A stretch of 64,000 nt of DNA. It comes from Ceratodon purpureus (Eukaryota; Streptophyta; Bryopsida; Pseudoditrichales; Ditrichaceae). The stretch is from assembly GCA_014871385.1 (NCBI GenBank), contig CM026428.1, forward strand, positions 17,270,437 through 17,334,436, read 5' to 3'. Shown in pieces: positions 59,001-64,000 of the stretch. Within the stretch, counting starts at the first letter, position 1. Every line of letters begins with the position of its first letter. The notes below the pieces were generated by a model. That model was not told where the DNA came from. It did no database searches and saw only the letters and a program-made list of their open reading frames with translations. A program made the position numbers and the translations under genes.

Positions 59001-60561
59001 CGGGTATTGGAACACGATGCCACATCTAGTTGTCCACATACCCAGAGAGCTGTACTGGTGCGGTCCAGTTCATGCTAGGTGGATGTACTGCGTGGAGAGA
59101 TACCTTGGACATCTGAAGACCCTCGTTCGGAACAAGGCGCGTCCAGAGGGTTCGATCGCGATGGGTTACATGTACGAAGAGGCCTTGGGGTTTGTGACGG
59201 AGCACTTCCGTCTCTACCCCGGGTCGGCCCGTGTCATTTGGGACATGGATGAGGACATTAGAGATTCAGGAGAAGTGCTGGAAGGACGCCCCCGCGAGAG
59301 CCAATTGGGAGACGCAGAGATCCTCGCATTACATGACTTCATCATCCGCCACAACATCCTGACGGAGCCACTGTACGAGTAAGTTCTCTATGCCCCGAAA
59401 GTACAGTTGATGTGACTCTCATGTCCCCATGCATCGCAGTTGGTTTGACTCTCATGTCCCCCTATCAATTCGCTCTGAACACACATTGATAAGAGCCGTC
59501 TAGACATCTCTGCTGTGCATTGTATAACTCCCTAGGTAATACAGTATCTGATGTTTATGGCTCTCATTTGAACCGCGTGCAATGTTCAGACAGTACAAAG
59601 AGAGGTTGCTCTTGCGCGGTAACAGGAGGGGTCGTCCGTTCCCTCCATTTACGACGTGGATTCGAGACCGGGTCCAGGAAATGGCTGCCGCTAGTGAGGA
59701 CATCACTCTATCCCTAGAGACCATGTCAAGACTTCCCTCTCCAACAGTTAAGCATTACACGTCGATGTGGGCGTTTGCGTATCACCTGCGTGCCGACGAC
59801 GAAGATGGTCGGAGTAACGTTTCCTTCGACGCAGGAGTGGCGGCCATCATCACCCAGGACTGTCGGTCATCCCGGGCTGATCTCCATCCGATCGAGGCCG
59901 AATTAACGTATGTTGGCATCATTAAGGACATCTTGCTTGTGGACTATGGAATCCATGAGTACGTGGTCTTGAGATGTTCTTGGATTCGGCCATACCTGGA
60001 GGGGGCACAAACGATGAGGAAAGACGATCACGGGTTCTGGTCCGTCAAGTACGATGCACGGCAGCCCGCGGACGTGGAACCGTACATTTTGCCAAAACAC
60101 GTGCAACAGGCAAGTGCTCTGAATATGACGTTTATGTCCTGATCTAAGTTCCAACTACTGCGAGTTGTCTCCTGACTTGTTTCTTCCGTGCAGGTGTATT
60201 TCGTAGATGACGTGCTGGAAGCCGGGTGGAAGGTGGTTAGGCATAAGGAACCCAGATCAAAGCGGGTTGTTTCAGACAGCGACACCGAAACGTTATCAGC
60301 TGCAGGGCATATAGACGCCACAACATTCCTCCCGGACAGGATCGCGTGTCATGGAGGGAGAGGATCGAGGTTGAGGCGGAACCTATACTGGCTGCTGATG
60401 TCGAACAGGTTCTCGCACACCGAGAAGAGGAGTACCCCAAAAATGTCAACGCGGACATGGACGAAGTAGACGAAGCGGGCTCCGATAATGACTTCGACAA
60501 CGTCATGGATGGAAATACGGAAACCGTAGCAGCGGACCCGACAGTGGGAATGGACTTCTGA
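56071..60561 (+). pseudogene. En/Spm (CACTA) Tnp2-type transposase with two in-frame stops
   Basis: Exons join(56071..56298, 56420..58105, 58477..59378, 59590..60109, 60194..60469 or later), about 1200 codons. N-terminal zinc-binding-like block RRKLPCPCRLCMREQ; acidic linker; Tnp2 core with SIDACPNSCVLFRNA, KVARYFPVTPRLKRVFRS, NVRLALVTDGINPNGDKRSV, YSLWPV, NFPPWLTMKKYFMMLAILIP, GPKS, DVYLEPLIDELLDLW, WTIGHFPAYGMLAGYVTKG; DUF4218 region LPVRHTLDIMHIEKN, MPHLVVHIPRELYWCGPVHA, RWMYCVERYLG; DUF4216 region MWAFAYHLRADDEDG, YVGIIKDILLVDYG, VYFVDDVLEAGWKV. Phases fit. Intron 4 uses GCAAGT (a GC donor). The frame carries TAA at 57527-57529 and TGA at 57911-57913 (where relatives have Arg), so it is inactivated. 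The last exon is ambiguous: a different phase (60346-60561) gives a more natural acidic tail, implying a shift near 60300-60345. Confidence 0.9.
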
Positions 60562-61564
60562 TAGAGGACCTCATCCCTTTATGGAAGTCATCCCAATCCC
60601 AGGCTTCTTTTCCCGGGTTGAGAACTCTATAAGATATCAGATTATGTAGAACGTTACTGCTTTTAACAGGTCGTATTGATTAGTACTAGCCTACGTTTCG
60701 TTCAAAATTGCAAGCATCAGGCACACAGTTTGTCGACACCAAAAGCATACGGTTCACTCAACGGATCGTTAATCAGCCCCGTTGGTGTTGCAGCTCAAGG
60801 CATGCGCCCCTGCCGACATGGCCAGTACCAGGGCCAGAAAGCACAAGATGACCTTCGCCATGGTGACTGACTGGGAGGCCCTTATAAATCTGCTACAAAC
60901 AATGTCATGAAGACGTCAATACCAAGGTATATTTAAACTACAACAAGATATGTCAATTGTGTTGCACCTACAGACAGTTATATGTTGAAATGGTTACTCA
61001 CATCGTTGCTCTTATGTTCTCTGCTTTCCTCTTGCTTTGAGATGTTAATTGGGCAGCGTCTAAGATTTCTGCCAATTCGCACGTTTCAAAGTAATCTTAT
61101 AAAATGTTTCTTTTGAACATGGATTGTTTCCCTGCAAGATCTTTACCGTGACAATGGTGTAACTAAAGAGCCACTCAGCTGTCTCCAAGACTGACATTCT
61201 CCAGGATACAAATCCAACCCAAATTTCCGCATAGCTGCTAGCAAAGCTGGGATATAGCAATGACGACGATGAGACTCATCTCTGAATTTCCCCATTTTCA
61301 TATGTAATGGAAGTGAGGTTCATATACATAACTTCCATTATCAAAGTACTTCTTACCATCACTCTTATGCCACTTGAATGACCTACCAGGTATTTAATCT
61401 TCCTGATCAAAGTCATTTTCTTTACTACAGATGTTTGCACTACAGTTGGGTTCTAGGACATCATCCAACCTAGCAGCCGGGAGAACATGTTGTAACACCG
61501 TGACGTGCGTTAGTGTAGGGAAATATGTTCAACATTCATTTTTTTGGAAAGCTTTCTTTCACTT
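60562..61564. other. Right margin of the En/Spm complex
   Basis: GC falls to intergenic level near 60900. No TAGTG terminus mirroring a CACTA left end was found, so the element boundary is unknown. No gene was seen. Confidence 0.4.
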
Positions 61565-62600
61565 TGCATGGCAGGTGTTAATGATCAAGTCCATCAAAGG
61601 TATGGACATACATGTGCCAACCTGGCAGCACATTCTGGCGTTTGTGACTCTGAAAGTAGCTCCCTTGACGACAACTCTGGAATTGAAGACTCACCTTCCG
61701 AAATGGTTGGAGGCAACGATTTGCACAGTTGTCCCCTTCTCACAGGGCCTGTTCAGGTGAGCTTCATCAAAGTCAGTTGCATTATGTTTCTTGAAATGAA
61801 GGGGCTGTATTAATTTTGATGTAATTTCCTACTGTGTGGCTGATCTGTACACAATGCATTACCTACATGGTATTTTTCATTTTCTGCGACTAAATCAGTA
61901 CAATTCTGATGGACAGGATTAAAACCTCCATGTGATGAGTTCATAGTCCATGTGGAATAGGAATTGTGTTGCCATTGAAAAGACATTTCTATCCATTGAG
62001 AGGAACCCGAGAGCCTAAGCAAGGAAATGATGAGTCTGCAATTGATGTGTACATTTGTTCACATGAGTTTCAGATCAGTTTTGTGCTGGTCACCATGCCA
62101 TACACAATGTCACAAATGGGCTACGCTTGGGGAATCGCTGCCTCTGTCCTGTATGGACTAATAGGAGCATGGGGTGTTTACCTTCTAGTATGGCTCTACT
62201 TAGAATTCAAGTCTCGCATAGCTTTACAAGGCAAAGTTTGCCCATAGAACTATGTCATCCAGGTTTGTGCAATTATGTCCCAACTCTGCATACAAAGTTC
62301 ATCGCATGCTCGTGTTAGGTTGCTCAGACTAAGAACTTGATAGTTGGTTGTTTTTATTAAGCTGGCTCCTCAGATTTGTCTTACTTGCAATTGTGTTGTC
62401 AACAGATGAGAACACAGTAAGTGACAGCAAAGATTTTGTGGATGTGTGCAGTACCATTAAGTGATTGGAGGACTAACTGGCAGATGGGGCCGCAAAATCA
62501 CCTATTTCTTCATTATTTTGACGCTTTACATGGTGGCGAACATCCATCTCGTTGCGACTTCGAGGTGGGACTCCTACCAAATTATCTCTGTCCATTGGTT
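61565..62600 (+). pseudogene. AUX1/LAX-like auxin permease fragment
   Basis: Three blocks in order. 61565-61757 is an acidic N-terminal stretch (DSESSSLDDNSGIEDSPSEM) ending CAG|GTGAGC. 61966-62240 is HEFQISFVLVTMPYTMSQMG then YAWGIAASVLYGLIGAWGVY and LEFKSR. About 62457-62590 is GGLTGRWGRKITYFFIILTL then YMVANIHLVATS. These match the first three membrane spans of AUX1/LAX (QVLLTLPYSFSQLG...QIFYGLLGSWTAYLI...YVEYR...LDGLLG). AUX1/LAX proteins are proton-coupled auxin importers of about 480 aa. Here the third block follows a stop in phase (TACCATTAA), and the other eight spans are missing from the next kilobase. It is probably a truncated pseudogene; a gene split by a large intron running past the window cannot be excluded. 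Confidence 0.6.
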
Positions 62601-64000
62601 TAAAAATCACAAAACAATCCTACTGTGATCATTGCAACTACTGTGATCCGGAGTAAATTGATTCTGATGTCACAAGTCTAACCTGGAGAGAGAGATTGAT
62701 ACTAATACTCTATAAATGTTGTATTGCTTGGAATTTTTCAGCATTTGTGATTGTGAACTCGTGTCATGATTCAGGACATCACCTTCCATTTCCAGTGCAA
62801 CACTTCGTCACAGAACTGACCATCCCCAGACTTGACAGCCGTAGGTCATTTGACGTTTGGATACGACATGATGCTACGAGACTCCTCGAGCAGTGCGCAA
62901 AGGAGTGGGGTGGTCTGATGAGACCTTCAACTGATTTTCCAATCCAGTCACTTTTGGCACATCATGGTTCAATTACTCATGAGAGGGGACTAATGCGTGG
63001 AGCGGAAGATCCCCCACAACCCTAACCACGATCTTGTCCCGCCATCACCTCCTTAACCCCCTTTTTCCCTAACCAGAACCCTATTTAAGTAGGAGCCATG
63101 GCCATTGTCATACCCCGTTCATTTTGCAATCGAAGGCGTGTGTCCTTCTGGAGTTGAGCGTCGTTGTTGCTGGTGAGCATTGGTTTTTGTTGGGTTTTGG
63201 TGGGATACCTCGGCATTTGAGTTCATCGTGTGTATGCTGCTTCACACCATGGCCTTTTGTATCGTTCCCTCTTGAGATTGGAATCCCTAGAATTGATAAG
63301 CTGCTCCGCCTCAGTATCATCCCTGAATTCCCCTATCTTGTTTGCCCTACCGATTGTGATGTTGGTGTTCTGTCATTGTCTCCGTGCAGGCTCCGATTGC
63401 TAAGAGCGACTTTGACGCTGCCGCGAAGTTGTTGCGCATCCTCTTCCGCTCACAAGGAACCGCCCGGAAGTTGGATACTTTGGTTGGAGATAGTTGTCAA
63501 GTTCGCTAGGTACGTTGTTCATCCTGGTCACCCTCTAAACCCTGAACCCCACCAACCCCCTCTCACAGATTTCTCTCGCACAAATTCCTTGATAATCCTG
63601 TATGGTCCTCTAACTCCTGTGTTTGCAGCTAATGTGTAGGCCAATCAAGTTTTACGGGAGCAGCTGCGCCAGTAGCGCAGAGACGGTGCACATAGGAAGA
63701 GGAGTTGTCTGAGGTTCGAGGTCAGGTGTATCTTGGAGTATAGGTGGGTTTCCTTGCATCTTCTCCACAAATTCCTTCATTTGTGTACGCCGCTTCTTGT
63801 TTCTTCATCGGACATGGTTCGGTATTGCATTTGATGCAAAGCTTCGTAGCCGACCAATGTTGTTTACGTGTTGTTGGGTTTTAGTCGACCAATCCTGTAT
63901 ACGCGTTGTTGGGTTTGGATCGATGATTGACGACTCGTTTAGCTATCGTGCTTGGCGTCGCATGGCTATGAAGTCCATTTTGTTGCATGCTAAGACAGTA
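62601..64000. other. Downstream flank, no supported gene
   Basis: Two + frames (62696-63025, 110 codons; 63124-63639, 171 codons) have no recognised domain. CCCTATTTAAGTAGGAGCC near 63085 resembles a TATA box followed by a start region, so a promoter or LTR could begin here and read out of the window. No poly-purine tract or paired repeat was seen to confirm an LTR. Confidence 0.35.

Noticed and set aside
1..64000. tRNA, rRNA or snRNA genes
   Set aside because: I looked for tRNA-like A/B boxes and conserved rRNA/snRNA stretches by eye and saw none; a covariance-model scan would be needed to exclude them.

Overview
The window is nuclear DNA from a land plant, probably a seed-free lineage such as a bryophyte; that placement is inference. 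Genes have many introns with GT-AG borders and belong to plant families (OXS3, the IBS1-type myristoylated CDK-like kinases, AUX1/LAX). Coding islands are GC-rich and sit in AT-rich intergenic DNA full of decayed DNA transposons and long poly(G) runs.

Four host genes look intact: an OXS3-like stress protein (183-1746, +, 2 exons); a CDK-like Ser/Thr kinase with an N-terminal MGC acylation signal (26542-21619, -, 8 exons, 791 aa); a MAK11/PAK1IP1-type WD40 ribosome-biogenesis protein with a basic tail (36184-38358, +, 4 exons, 491 aa); and a TMEM186-like mitochondrial membrane protein (40677-38926, -, 7 exons including one of 20 bp, 245 aa). All exon phases agree for these models. Three gene fragments look broken: a condensin CAP-G piece (about 28590-28848, -), a LARP6-type RRM piece (about 46745-46900, +) and an AUX1/LAX-like N-terminal half (about 61565-62600, +).

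The rest is largely mobile DNA. 6835-9250 holds a TIR-type repeat and a complete hAT element with a perfect 8-bp target duplication. 9269-11188 is a complete non-autonomous CACTA element with a 3-bp target duplication. 13480-15125 is a decayed piggyBac transposase, including its C-terminal Cys-rich domain, which is unusual for a plant. 15264-16081 is a 400-bp tandem duplication. 18235-19075 is an inverted copy of the repeat at 6835. 31850-34805 is a second region rich in GAYGTC-like motifs and ends in a CACTA-type terminus. 44880-45540 is a PIF/Harbinger relic. About 47000-60600 is an En/Spm (CACTA) complex with a Tnp2/DUF4218/DUF4216 transposase on + and TnpA-like, F-box-like and unrecognised genes on -.

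The four host genes show no functional linkage; their adjacency is ordinary plant gene order interrupted by transposons. The transposase genes carry in-frame stops (several by apparent C-to-T change), so the locus is mainly a graveyard, with the hAT and CACTA elements preserved best at their ends.
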